Position numbers and translations under genes: made by a program
Notes under the pieces: generated by a model
Told to the model about the DNA's origin: nothing
The model's database searches: none
What the model saw: the letters and a program-made list of their open reading frames with translations, nothing else
NCBI GenBank assembly: GCA_003707065.3
Contig: PPXM03000009.1
Span: 248,001-312,000 of the forward strand
DNA from: Trigonopsis variabilis
Lineage: Eukaryota; Ascomycota; Trigonopsidomycetes; Trigonopsidales; Trigonopsidaceae
Direction: 5' to 3'
DNA: 64,000 bases
Part shown: positions 29,982 through 40,083 of the stretch, in pieces
How the letters are laid out: each line of letters starts with the position of its first letter
Position numbering within the stretch: the first letter of the stretch is position 1

Positions 29982-32234
29982 ATGAATCCAACACTCTCTT
30001 GGGCCTTATTGGCATCGAGCGTCTCGGCCCAGATCTTTGTCAATTCTTCTGTCCCTGCTTCATATTCTATCACATCTAGTCCTACTGTTACTGGTGCCTC
30101 TCTTACCTCTGAATCTTCTAGTGCTACTGCCACTTCCGCAATCAGTCTTGACATCTCTATCTCCAAGCTCACGAGCATTTCGCCATTGACTAAGCGAACA
30201 TTGGACTCCTCCGGAGACGGTCTTGCTCGAGTCGCCCTTGGTATAGACTCTACTGAGTATCCTCTGGTTGTTGATACTGGTTCTTCATTGACATGGGTCT
30301 ATGGTGAGAAATACTCATCATCAGGCGTCTCAACCGAATCACAAGAATACAAAGGAAACTTTGATATCTCCTATTCATCGAGCGTCGAGGTCGCTGGCTC
30401 TCTCTATTCAAAAAATATCTCGGTTGGGTCATCCCACATTTCTACTGTCATTGGAGTCGCCAACTCATCTACGTTTGACTTTGCCGATGGCGTTCTCGGT
30501 TTACCAAATTCTGACTCTTCGAATGGGTTCCCAACTTTGGTCAAAGCTCTTTCATCTGGGAAAGCCATTCCCTCAGACTCATTTGGAATCGATTATTCAA
30601 GCGCCAAGTTGACACTTGGAGGTCCAGTTGGAGGTGATGAGTCTGCTTTTACTTATGCTTCTGCTGGTGATGATTGGAAATTGGTTACGGATGTCTCTTG
30701 GTCAGGAGGCTCCACCGTATTCACCAAACAGATTGTCACCCTGGATTCTGGTTCTCCTTATCTTACCTTGCCCTCTAGTGCAGTTTCTACGCTTTTATCA
30801 GCTGTTTCAGGATTCCAAGCTGGTTCTTCCTACTACGTCCCTTGCTCTACTACCGACAGCCTGGTTTTCACCTTTAATGGTAATCAGGTATCCATCGATG
30901 CTGCCAACTGGATTCTGTCTAGCACTGCTTCCAATGGATTCTGCGCTGCTCTCATTGTTCCCTCAGATGAAATTTCTGACCATTGGGCCCTCGGTGCTCC
31001 TTTCTTCTTCAGCGCCAATGTCTACTTCAAACCCTCGGCTCAGCTTGTTGGTTTCTCGTCTGCACCTGTGCCCTCTTCGACTTCTGCTGAGGCTTCCGTG
31101 AGCAAGATCATTTCTACTGAGACCTCTTCAGGCTACACCACGATTACATCAGATGGAATCGTCAGAACGTTGCCGGTTGTCTACACCTTTGAGGTTACCT
31201 TGACTGTTCCTCGCCAGACCACTATCGGCTATGTCCAGTATGCCACCATCTCAGTTGCAGACTCCACTGCTGGTTCCGAGTCCACTACCGTCAAACATGG
31301 CGCTTCTGCTTCCAGCACTTCTAGCCCTTCGGTCACTCCAGGCATCTCTTCTACAGTCACTGCTTTTGTGACTACCATCACCGAGTCTTGTTCTGAGTGT
31401 GCCGAAGGTGTCACGACCAAAGTCACGACTAAGACAACCGAAGTGGCTCCAGAAGAGACCACGACTGGAGAAGCCGGTTCCTCTTCGACCACTCTGACAT
31501 TGACTAAGACTATCACCGAAGAATGTGCTAAATGCGAGGGTGGTGTCACAACCGAAGTCAAAACTTATACAACCATCGTTCCTTGCGAGACCACCTCGAC
31601 CAAGGCTACCAAAGAGACTAGCAAGACTACCAAGACCGGTACCGTGGCTCCTGAGCAATCATCTACTACGACAACTTATACGACTACCGTCACCGAGGAA
31701 TGCACCAAATGCGAAGGAGGTGTTACTACTGAGGTAAAGACCGTCACCACTGTTGTTCCTTGTGAGACGAGCACTTCGGAGCCAGCCGAGAAGACGACCT
31801 CCAAAGCTACCACGGTGACCAAGACTGAGTCGCTGGCCCCGACTTCGTGGTCTACCGTCACGTCTACAACCACCTATACTCAAGAGTGCACCAAATGTGA
31901 AGGAGGTGTCACTACTGTGGTGGAGACTGTCACCACCGTCGTTCCTTGTGAGACTTCAACTGAATCAACAGCCACAGCTACTACCGAAAAGGAAGCTACT
32001 ACTACAACTACTAAGACTGCTGAGACGACTGAAGTCGAAAACACAGTCACTACAATCTATAATGGTCAGAACGAGCAGGTGATCACCACTACTTTAGCTG
32101 TCTCGACCTCGAAAACTTCCACAACTACCGCGGCCAGCTCTTCATCTTATTTCACCGGAGCCGCTGCTTCCCTTCGTTCAAAGAAGTCTATCTTGAGTCT
32201 TGCAGGCCCTTTGGCGTTGCTCTATTTAATATAG
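29982..32234 (+). CDS. yapsin-like GPI-anchored aspartic protease with Thr/Ser stalk
   Basis: A single exon of 750 aa. The signal peptide is short (MNPTLSWALLASSVSAQ). The pepsin-like A1 domain spans about residues 75-365: the first catalytic motif is PLVVDTGSSLTWVYG, and the second is QIVTLDSGSPYLTLP, both with their Asp. Fungal yapsins use such pairs to shed or mature wall proteins. From about 455 to 665 comes a Thr/Ser-rich stalk with four Cys-pair units, three of them C-x-K-C-E-G-G-V-T-T and the first C-S-E-C-A-E-G-V-T-T, each followed by a KT/VTT run. The end (SLRSKKSILSLAGPLALLYLI) is a hydrophobic GPI-type signal. The stalk is much longer than in budding yeast yapsins. Confidence 0.88.
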   Translation: MNPTLSWALLASSVSAQIFVNSSVPASYSITSSPTVTGASLTSESSSATATSAISLDISISKLTSISPLTKRTLDSSGDGLARVALGIDSTEYPLVVDTGSSLTWVYGEKYSSSGVSTESQEYKGNFDISYSSSVEVAGSLYSKNISVGSSHISTVIGVANSSTFDFADGVLGLPNSDSSNGFPTLVKALSSGKAIPSDSFGIDYSSAKLTLGGPVGGDESAFTYASAGDDWKLVTDVSWSGGSTVFTKQIVTLDSGSPYLTLPSSAVSTLLSAVSGFQAGSSYYVPCSTTDSLVFTFNGNQVSIDAANWILSSTASNGFCAALIVPSDEISDHWALGAPFFFSANVYFKPSAQLVGFSSAPVPSSTSAEASVSKIISTETSSGYTTITSDGIVRTLPVVYTFEVTLTVPRQTTIGYVQYATISVADSTAGSESTTVKHGASASSTSSPSVTPGISSTVTAFVTTITESCSECAEGVTTKVTTKTTEVAPEETTTGEAGSSSTTLTLTKTITEECAKCEGGVTTEVKTYTTIVPCETTSTKATKETSKTTKTGTVAPEQSSTTTTYTTTVTEECTKCEGGVTTEVKTVTTVVPCETSTSEPAEKTTSKATTVTKTESLAPTSWSTVTSTTTYTQECTKCEGGVTTVVETVTTVVPCETSTESTATATTEKEATTTTTKTAETTEVENTVTTIYNGQNEQVITTTLAVSTSKTSTTTAASSSSYFTGAAASLRSKKSILSLAGPLALLYLI
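31360..31970 (+). repeat. Thr/Cys coding repeats in the protease stalk
   Basis: Four units of about 130-180 bp encode the C-x2-C-x-GGVTT or C-x2-C-x-EGVTT motif with VTTVVPCET at the end of the last three. Copies two to four are close to one another; the first is the most diverged. Confidence 0.7.
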
Positions 32235-33017
32235 TACCAACTGTCCATTTCTTACTGCAAAACACATAGAAATTTTTTGTTTTTGGTTATGAGGATTCCA
32301 TCGTTTGTGTATTATTAATGTTGCTTGGTATTTACTTTCTGACCGTAGACCATTGTTGCCCTAACATCAACAAACAATGATTGCATTTTGATGTTTATTT
32401 AGATTCGCCGTAGTGATCACTAGTAGCCCGGGAGGCAGTTGTGACCATGATGCGGTTCATACAGACTGCTGTAGCGGATGTTGGCGAGCCAATCACATGA
32501 CTTCCATTAGAACCAGCAGCGGCGCTCGCACGTGCCGCCGTCCTTGCTTCCTTAAGATCTGTCATAGTTACGTCTAGCCGGACAAAAATGGGCAGTGGAA
32601 CTCACAACTTGTAGAGCAAATATTTCATTTTACCTTTTTTCCAGTGTTCTCTAGATCATACCAACCACGGGTCACAGAGCCTGACTGATACTATAAAGCT
32701 TTTACTAATTGAGAAATTCCGACCCGACACAACAGCCGAAAACCCAGTGGTTTTCGGCGCTAACAGGGCCAACCTCCGACATTCGGCGGTATGATCAGAT
32801 AACACTCTATACTACATGATCGAGGCGATCCAGCAAAAATTTCAAACTCGATGTTAGCAATAAAAAAGCCAAAGCGCCAACTTTCTCGTTGGCAATTTCC
32901 CTCGTAACTGGTGTCTGCGGGCTGAGTAAAAAGTACATAGATAGCGACCCGACGAGCAATTATGACCTCGATCCCGAGATAAAACGTCGTCTCTCGGCGA
33001 CAGAAAAACTCGAGAAC
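32235..33017. promoter_or_regulatory. intergenic region protease / first ADH6-like gene
   Basis: 783 bp. A 57-codon minus-strand frame near 32400-32570 (starting MTDLKEARTAARAS) is open but unrecognised. A TATAAAG lies at 32692-32698. The open frame just before the ADH start has no ATG and is probably leader. Nothing else seen. Confidence 0.35.
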
Positions 33018-34119
33018 ATGGTCTACCCAGAAACTTTCACAGGATACGCAGGATTTTCAAAAGAGCATCCTTTTGATCTGAAACTTCACGAGTACAAGCC
33101 CAAGCCATTTGGCGATAGTGATATAGATATCAAGATCGATTATTGCGGTATGACATGCAGCTTTTTGCTCGATCTAACTGGCAGGGGTATGTGGATCGGA
33201 CATTCATACCTTGAGATCTGGATGGAGACCGACTGATTATCCCGTGGTGGTCGGTCACGAGATCGCTGGAACAGCCGTTCGAGTTGGACCTAAAGTCAAA
33301 GATATCAAGGTCGGAGATCGAGTTGGCTGTGGTGCTCATTCTTTTGCTTGTGGAGAATGCCACCCTTGCGGAAATGAGAATGATCAATATTGCAAGTTTT
33401 CGGTATCGACTTACAACTCCAAGTGGAAGGATGGCAGCAAAGCTTATGGTGGATATGCCGACTATGCTAGAGCCGATGAATCTTGTGTTTTCAAGATTCC
33501 CGATGGACTCCCTCTAGATATTGCTGCTCCCATGCTTTGCGGAGGACTGACTGTTTATTCACCTTTGGTTCGTAACGGATGCAAACCCGGCGCTCGGGTC
33601 GGCATTGTGGGTATCGGAGGACTGGGTCATTTTGCTCTTCTTTTCGCCAAAGCTCTTGGAGCTGAGGTCACTGCCATTTCCCACTCTGCCTCTAAGAAGG
33701 CTGATGCCGAGAAAATGGGTGCCACTCGATTCATCGAGACTTCCAAACCCGGCTGGGAAACCGAGAATGCTCATTCTTTAGATTTGATTGTTTCAACCAA
33801 CTCTTCCACCGACATGCCCCTATCCAAATACCTTAATCTCTTAGACGTCGGTGGCACTCTCGTCATGGTCGGCTTACCTGAAGGTGATCTTCCTCAATTC
33901 AGCGCTTTCAACCTTGTTGCTCGTAACGTTTCCGTCAAGGGATCTCTCCTTGGATCCAAAAAAGAAGCCGAGGAAATGCTTGAATTGGCCGCCAAACAAC
34001 ACATCAAGAGCTGGATCCAGGAACGCCCAATGTCCGACTGCTGTGAAGTTGTCAAGGATATGGATGCCGGCAAGGCTCGTTATCGTTATGTCTTGAAACA
34101 AGACATTGTCGCAAAGTAA
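33018..34119 (+). CDS. ADH6: zinc alcohol dehydrogenase, ADH6/CAD type (copy 1)
   Basis: Two exons (33018-33147, 33185-34119; intron 37 nt) give 354 aa. ADH6-type enzymes reduce aldehydes, including cinnamyl and other medium-chain or aromatic ones, with NADPH in the cytosol. Splicing restores the catalytic-zinc site DYCGVCGSDIHTLRSGW. VVGHEIAG follows, then the structural zinc Cys set CGECHPCGNENDQYC. The cofactor fold has GIGGLGHFALLFAKALGAEV and the ISHSASKK loop that favours NADPH. The start MVYPETF matches that of copy 2. The next gene is a paralogue on the same strand 387 bp away. Confidence 0.92.
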
Positions 34120-34506
34120 GGCTTCTCAATCTTTGTTCGAGTGTACTAAAACAGCAAATTCAGATCCATGATCTAAAAGCGATACAAGCGATCTAATAGA
34201 CTCTAATAGACTGATAGATGAATGAGAACGTAGACTGTTGATTTCTTCCAGCGAGGAGCTTTCGAATAAAGGGGCTTGTGTATTTTATAGGACACTTGGA
34301 AACAATGACCCCGCACCAGCTCGTAATAGATCCATCATCTTGGTCCTCTATGTTACGCGGGTCTTTTTGCCCAATCTAGGCTTTGTCGATACAGTCTCGA
34401 CGCTGGTGTCGTTGTCTGGGTACTCGATAGCGACCAACCTAGTCCTTCTAGACACTCTTATCGGAATCCGGTGTAACCTACCAACTCACCTTCCTAATCT
34501 TTAGAT
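34120..34506. promoter_or_regulatory. region between the two ADH6-like genes
   Basis: 387 bp holding the 3' end of copy 1 and the promoter of copy 2. An open frame of 88 codons ends two bases before the copy 2 ATG but has no ATG start. No gene seen. Confidence 0.4.
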
Positions 34507-35592
34507 ATGGTTTATCCCGAGACTTTTGTTGGCTATGCTGCGTTCGATAAGGAGAATTGGAAGACTCTCAAGTTGTATGAGTATGCTCCCAAGCCTTTCC
34601 AGGACTACGATGTCGATGTGAAGGTTGATTATTGCGGAGTCTGTGGATCAGACCTCCATACTCTTCGATCGGGTTGGCATGAGACCAATTACCCCATTGT
34701 TGTCGGACATGAAATCGTTGGAAAAGTCGTCAAAGTTGGTGATAAGGTGACCCAAGTCAAAGTCGGTGATCTAGTTGGAATTGGAGCCAATGCACAATCC
34801 TGCGGTAAATGTAATCGATGTGCTCACGATAGCGAGCAATACTGCAGCGGATTGATCGAGACCTATGACTCCATCTATCCCGAAGGCTGGAAATCCATGG
34901 GCGGTTACTCCAATTATGCTCGAGTCCACGAGCAGATGGTCTTTCCCCTCCCTGAAGGGTTGGCCCCCGAAATCGCAGCCCCAATGATGTGCGGTGGCTT
35001 GACTTTGTATTCGCCTCTTGTCCGTCAAGGAGCTGGTCCTGGTAAGCGAGTAGGCATCATTGGCATTGGCGGATTAGGCCATTTTGGAATCATGTTCGCG
35101 AAGGCACTGGGTGCCCATGTGACTGCCATCTCCCATTCTAGATCCAAGGAGGAGGATGCTCGAGCCATGGGAGCCGAAGGTTTCATTGCTACCACAGAGG
35201 AAGGCTGGGCCGAGAAGCATGCAAACAGCTTCGACTTGCTGATTAGCACCAACTTCGCCGCTGATATGCCCATCACCGAATATATCAAGCTTCTCGACTT
35301 ACAAGGTACCTTGGTCTTGGTCGGTCTTCCCGAGGATAAGCTGCCTCCATTCAAAGCCCAGAATCTCCTTGGCTCCAACGCCGCCATTCGCGGTTCTAAT
35401 ACTGGCTCAAAGAAGGAGGCCATGGACATGTTGAAACTTGCAGCCAAGCAAAAGATCTTTTCTTGGATCGAGGAACGTCCAATGAGTGCTTGCGCTGACG
35501 TTGTCGACCAAATGGACCACGGACAAGCTCGTTATCGGTTTGTTCTCAAGCAGGATAAGGATCTCGAAGCTATCTGGGCCGCAAAAGCTTAA
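34507..35592 (+). CDS. ADH6: zinc alcohol dehydrogenase, ADH6/CAD type (copy 2)
   Basis: A single exon of 361 aa, a tandem paralogue of the previous gene, with the same family motifs: catalytic zinc CGVCGSDLHTLRSGW, GHEIVGKVV, structural zinc CGKCNRCAHDSEQYC and nucleotide fold GIGGLGHFGIMFAKALGAHV with ISHSRSKEE. The copies share most motifs but differ in many residues, so the duplication is not recent. This copy lacks the intron that splits the DYCG codon in copy 1. It is seven residues longer, with a short extra C-terminus (LEAIWAAKA). Confidence 0.93.
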   Translation: MVYPETFVGYAAFDKENWKTLKLYEYAPKPFQDYDVDVKVDYCGVCGSDLHTLRSGWHETNYPIVVGHEIVGKVVKVGDKVTQVKVGDLVGIGANAQSCGKCNRCAHDSEQYCSGLIETYDSIYPEGWKSMGGYSNYARVHEQMVFPLPEGLAPEIAAPMMCGGLTLYSPLVRQGAGPGKRVGIIGIGGLGHFGIMFAKALGAHVTAISHSRSKEEDARAMGAEGFIATTEEGWAEKHANSFDLLISTNFAADMPITEYIKLLDLQGTLVLVGLPEDKLPPFKAQNLLGSNAAIRGSNTGSKKEAMDMLKLAAKQKIFSWIEERPMSACADVVDQMDHGQARYRFVLKQDKDLEAIWAAKA

Positions 35593-36457
35593 GGATTTCA
35601 TGCGGAAATGTTTGGACTTGAAGTATTCCCTTGGTGGTTATCTCTCCTTAGACACCTTGGTGGTTCCATTCAAGGTACTTAATTTCTCTATATAAACCAC
35701 TTCTTGACTGATAGATGAATAAATTAAGCGTGTTATGCCTCAGTAGTATAATAACATCAGATCCCATTGCATCCTATCTACTTTGATGGCGGAAAAGCAG
35801 ATGGCAGTCACGTCTAGTAGCCATCAATTGATACGCTTGTCTTTCTTTTTACTATTTAAGCTTAATAGGCACTTCTTCATTGCGCTTGTTTTGACTCTCG
35901 CACACGCCTCGGAGGTCTCACGGGCATTATTGCAATTGCATACGGCTGACACGCTTGTGATGCGGTTTTACGTAAAGAGTAACTAACCACACACAAGGAG
36001 TGTCTGTCACGTGCTTGGTCGAAGCTCCGTCCTGCGGGTTGAGCCCTACCTCCGAAATAAAAATAGAAGCCTAGGGCCATCAAGAGACCATTCAAATTAT
36101 CAGGCAAAACGGATTGTCAGCTTCTAATCGTAATGTGTAAGAAAAAAAAAGGAAAATAGGGCGCTATGTAGATTTTATCGTTTTGTCCGAGATACCCGAA
36201 AGATCCTCGTTGTCTGTTAGTAAGGGGCATATCGTCATATGTCCCTAAGCTCAAAGAGGAAGCGCTACACAGCTTTTGTCATTCTCCCATCCTCTAAACC
36301 TCGACTTGAGTGATATCTGGTGGAGAATCTAGGCATTCTCTTGTTGTTTTTTGGGTGCATCACTGGGCTTTTTCTGCTCAACTCATTTGTCTAATATTGG
36401 TCTTGTTAGGCGTGAAAGGATTTGTTGAATCACAGGCGACCTTAATTCTAAGCAAGG
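35593..36457. promoter_or_regulatory. intergenic region upstream of the cytochrome-b5-like gene
   Basis: 865 bp. An E-box-like CACGTG lies at 36008-36013 within GTCACGTGCT. AT-rich runs follow. Small frames show no product I recognise. Confidence 0.35.
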
Positions 36458-37105
36458 ATGGAGAAAACGGACGTGAGTGAGAAGAGACCGGCATTATCAC
36501 CTTTACGGTTTAAATCATATAACTCAGCCGAGCGAGGAAAAGAAGAAGTCAGATGTTCCACAGCTTGTAGGCTGATGAAGTTTCTAACTTTGTTCTCTCT
36601 TGCTCTATTTTGCTTTCTAGGGGCATCTTACATCAGGACCGGGTGCTTCACCTGGGGGTACAGAAGCCGGCTACTGAACCACCGGTATTGGTCCTATATG
36701 GCAAATAATGCTATTTTCAATTATGGAAGACCCATGGTTTTGAGTGAGCTCGACTTGTCTCTGTATGATGGCACCAACCCTGCCGTTGGATATAAAATCT
36801 TTGTTGCCATCGATGGAGTTGTTTTCGACGTCACTACGAATGGGAGATTATACGGACCTTCAGGCACATATAGGGTTTTTGCTGGTAAAGACGCTGCTCG
36901 CGCCTATGTGACTGGGTGTTTCCAACCTGATCAGCTGACGCACGATCTTCGAGATCTACCTCAAGATCATAGCAGAGCAATCATTGACGATTGGAAAAAT
37001 TTCTATTCTAATAATGCAAACTATTGGATGGTGGGATATGTCGTCCATCCTCCTCTGACCGGTGATCCCCCTCCTCCCTGTTCAGGTCCGTCGTATCACA
37101 TGTGA
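36458..37105 (+). CDS. membrane-anchored cytochrome-b5-like (MAPR) heme/steroid-binding protein
   Basis: A single exon of 215 aa. One membrane helix at about 39-59 (LMKFLTLFSLALFCFLGASY) anchors the protein, after a basic cytosolic start. The b5-like domain at about 92-175 has the MAPR pattern: LSELDLSLYDGTNPAVGYKI, FVAIDGVVFDVTTNGRLYGP and RVFAGKDAARAYVTGCF. MAPR proteins bind heme and help sterol-synthesis cytochromes P450; whether this distant member binds heme is unknown. The C-terminus is Pro-rich. A soluble b5 is ruled out by the lack of the HPGG His motif. Confidence 0.8.
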   Translation: MEKTDVSEKRPALSPLRFKSYNSAERGKEEVRCSTACRLMKFLTLFSLALFCFLGASYIRTGCFTWGYRSRLLNHRYWSYMANNAIFNYGRPMVLSELDLSLYDGTNPAVGYKIFVAIDGVVFDVTTNGRLYGPSGTYRVFAGKDAARAYVTGCFQPDQLTHDLRDLPQDHSRAIIDDWKNFYSNNANYWMVGYVVHPPLTGDPPPPCSGPSYHM

Positions 37106-37308
37106 GTTAGGACGGAGTCACGTGCTCTACACGCTTTGGGTATTTTTTTATTTTGGGAAAAAAATGTGCATCTTGTGTCAAAGTGGAACGATGGGTTATC
37201 ATTCACGGTATCTTTCAGGGTTTTTTTTCTTCTTCTATGGATAATTTTTTTTGCATCTGGTCTATCTCTTAATTCCTGCATTCTTATTATTATTGTCTCG
37301 CGTCGTAA

Positions 37309-38644
37309 TTACAGTACTTTCCGTCGTCCATTAAGTGCATGACTGTCGGCCACTCCTTCGACTTTAAGTGCCTCAAGAACGAGAGCTTGAGGATAAGAGG
37401 GCATAAAAAATCGAGCGTAGTATTGTCCTTTAACTGCTTTGAAAGCGAGGTAGTTGTTTGTTGGTTTCCCATCGACAGTCACCACGGCGTCTGAGAACAG
37501 GGTCACAAACCGTAGGACAGGTCCGATTTTTATATTATTTCTACTCGTCTCATCATTTGACTGTCCACCTTCCGATAGCTTGAAGGTTTTCTCGTGAACG
37601 AGGCGATGGAGCCGAAGGCGGTCATCGTTCTCAATTCGCATCCGTAAAATCGAGCCTTCGAGTTCAAAGTGATGGTGCGATTCAATTTGAATCACTAAGC
37701 GCATCAAAGGCTCATTGATATAGGGTCTACTGTAAAGTAGATAGCCTTCTGGGTCGAGACTGAGACCCGCCTGTTTGATATCTTTAGCGAGCAGCGTAAT
37801 CTCCGATAGCCCGCTGATTGGATTCTTTTCAATGTGATGAAGAATTAATCTTTGCTCGAGTCCCAAGAACCGAAAATACCGGCATTCTCGTAGTAAGAAC
37901 TCTCTCCGTTCTCGACTTAGATCATCTACTGGAGCCCCTTTCAAAAGCTCCAGTAAATGACTGAACCCTTCATCTGATCTCGTGCTAACCGAGGGCGGCA
38001 ATAGCGGTGGAGGACGAATGAGTTTAGTTAACCCACCTGGAGCAGTAATCCTTGGCCTAAGAAGCATAACGGAGCTTTGTAGAGAGAAGTAATTTGGCGA
38101 ATCACCAGGATTCGACAGGAGTGATCTAGGAATACGGAATAAAGTTGTTCCCACTCGAGCATAAATATCAGACGAAGCCAATTGTTGTTCGAGTTGTTGG
38201 AGGCGATAATAGCAAGCATCAGCATATAAATGATAGAATTGAATATCATCCTGAGGTTCAATGTAATACCCTGGCCCATTAGTCACGCGAGCCATGGGAA
38301 CAAACCTCTGAGATGAGTAGCGATGATCTGAAAGATATTGGGGTCTCGATCAACACAGAGAACAAAAGAAGCCGAGTCTGCCTCGGCATTTTTTGTAAAG
38401 TACTCTGTAAAATAAGAAGGAGCATCTGAACATAATGAAGCACCACTAGACGTTAGATATGGATCAACTCTCAGAGACGGCGTACCTCAAGGTGAACGTT
38501 CGGTCACCAACTTTGATTGTATAAATCTGAAAATGTCAACTATGAATACAAAGATGATGTCACCTTTCCAGCCGGAAGAATATCGAGGATTTCCCTGGAT
38601 ATACCGGCATCATCAAGGTTCGGAGGATCTGTGAGATCTGTCAT
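37309..38644 (-). CDS. BTB/T1 domain protein, WHI2/KCTD-like
   Basis: Four exons (38644-38564, 38526-38486, 38445-38306, 38270-37309) give 407 aa; introns are 37, 40, 35 nt. BTB proteins of this T1/KCTD kind dimerise or tetramerise and bind partners; yeast Whi2, a member, acts in stress signalling and TORC1 restraint. The BTB fold at about 28-125 opens IYTIKVGDRTFTLSGASLCS, goes through FVLCVDRDPNIFQIIATHLR, and after the last intron GYYIEPQDDIQFYHLYADACYYRLQQL, the strand-helix ending of T1 domains. The C-terminal ~280 residues have no named fold I can see. The three small N-terminal exons are needed to complete the domain. Confidence 0.8.
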
Positions 38645-39015
38645 GGATATGGATGGGTGTTAATGATGAAAGGAGTATTTTCTCAGATGATATTGCTACG
38701 ACAATAAAACTGGTTCAGGAAAACAAACGAGACGTCTTCATCTAAATGAGCTAATCGTAGGAAGCTTGATGGTCAAAAAAACAGCGATAAGATAAGAGTC
38801 GAGATAAATATCACTGACAACAAAGACGACGATATATACGCATTCTAGAATGGATCATAATGACTATAAGGTCTATAATTACTTTAAGTTAGAAATTCTC
38901 ATGTTCGAACGAATCTAGTAGGAGACCAAGCCCGCTATGCTTCTCGACGTCGGTCGCGATGGTAGGACAAAGGGCGACTAGGTAACGGTCGAAATTTCTC
39001 TGCGCACGACAACTT
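38645..39015. promoter_or_regulatory. divergent promoter WHI2-like / TRM7
   Basis: 371 bp between divergent starts, AT-rich in the middle. No gene or named element seen. Confidence 0.45.
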
Positions 39016-39959
39016 ATGGGTAAGAGTAGCAAGGATAAACGGGATATCTATTATAGGCAAGTATAGCTATATCTGCATGATTAATATGTTAGAAAGGCCA
39101 AAGAAGAGGGATGGAGAGCCAGATCAGCATTTAAACTTCTTCAGCTTGATTCAGAGTTCCATTTACTCGAAGGGGTAAAACGAGTGGTTGATCTATGTGC
39201 TGCGCCTGGATCATGGAGTCAGGTTCTGTCTAGACGGCTGATTGAAAATTGCTCCGAAGAAAGCGAACGACCGAGGATCGTCAGCGTTGACCTTCAACCT
39301 ATGACTCCGTTGGAAGGAGTGATCACTCTTCAAGCCGATATCACACACCCAGCAACGCTGAATAAGATCCTTGATTTATTTGGTGGGGAGCCTGCCGATT
39401 TTGTGTGCTCAGGTGAGTTTGAAGCTTGGTAGGGTTGGCTTATAATTTAGATGGCGCTCCAGATGTCACAGGACTCCACGAATTAGACGAATATGTGCAA
39501 GCACAGTTGATTCTTGCTGCCTTAAAGCTTGCTACCTCGGTTCTAAAACCTGGAGGGGCGTTTGTGGCCAAGATTTTTAGAGGCAGAGATATTGATCTTC
39601 TTTACGGACAGTTGGGGCTATTATTTGATAAAGTGACATGCGCTAAACCTCGTTCTTCTCGTCTTAGCTCACTCGAGTCGTTTGTGGTCTGTCAAGGCTA
39701 TAAGCCAAGACCGGGATGGCAGCCCACTCTCAGTGAGTTTGGACCTATTACTCCGGATCTGAAGTTGATTCCGAGTGAACGAGTGATTGCGCCCTTTATA
39801 GAATGCGGTGCTTTGGATCAATATGACTCTGAAGCTTCTTATCCTCTGGAAGAAGGGGTCAAACATATCAGTTTGGATCCCGTGCAGGCTCCCACGGCTC
39901 CGCCATATAAAGAAGCCTTGGAGAAAAAGCGAAGAGGTGAACTAAACCATGTACAATAG
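39016..39959 (+). CDS. TRM7: TRM7, tRNA anticodon-loop 2'-O-methyltransferase
   Basis: Three exons (39016-39056, 39093-39412, 39451-39959) give 289 aa. Trm7/FTSJ1 adds 2'-O-methyl groups at positions 32 and 34 of tRNA anticodon loops with SAM, helped by partner proteins. The start [20 protein letters not shown] is the classic Trm7 N-terminus. SAM site [15 protein letters not shown] follows. Catalytic K-D-K-E residues are visible: Lys in SAFKLLQL, Asp in CSDGAPDV, Lys in FVAKIFRG, and Glu in SSLESFVV. Intron 1 (36 nt) has a GC donor (GCAAGT) instead of GT; intron 2 is 38 nt. Both junctions sit in conserved blocks, so the splicing call is firm. Confidence 0.95.
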
Positions 39960-40083
39960 ATAAGGTTAGGTTGTATTATACATTGCAAGTCTATTTTAAT
40001 ATACATAAAGATAGTAGCGTTCGCTACTATAGCCTGTTTTCCGTCCTGCTGTAAAGAAAAGGGTCCAATAAGGTTGAATTCAT

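Noticed and set aside
31229-31883. Several open frames opposite the Thr-rich protease stalk
   Set aside because: They arise from ACT/GTC-rich repeats read in reverse and have no sensible composition.
32400-32570. A 57-codon minus-strand frame starting MTDLKEARTAARAS
   Set aside because: No family resemblance, and the possible upstream exon does not join in frame.
32889-33017. An N-terminal extension of ADH6-like copy 1
   Set aside because: The open frame has no ATG there, and the start of copy 2 matches 33018.
34238-34504. An 88-codon frame ending two bases before ADH6-like copy 2
   Set aside because: It has no ATG at all, and its sequence resembles no protein I know.
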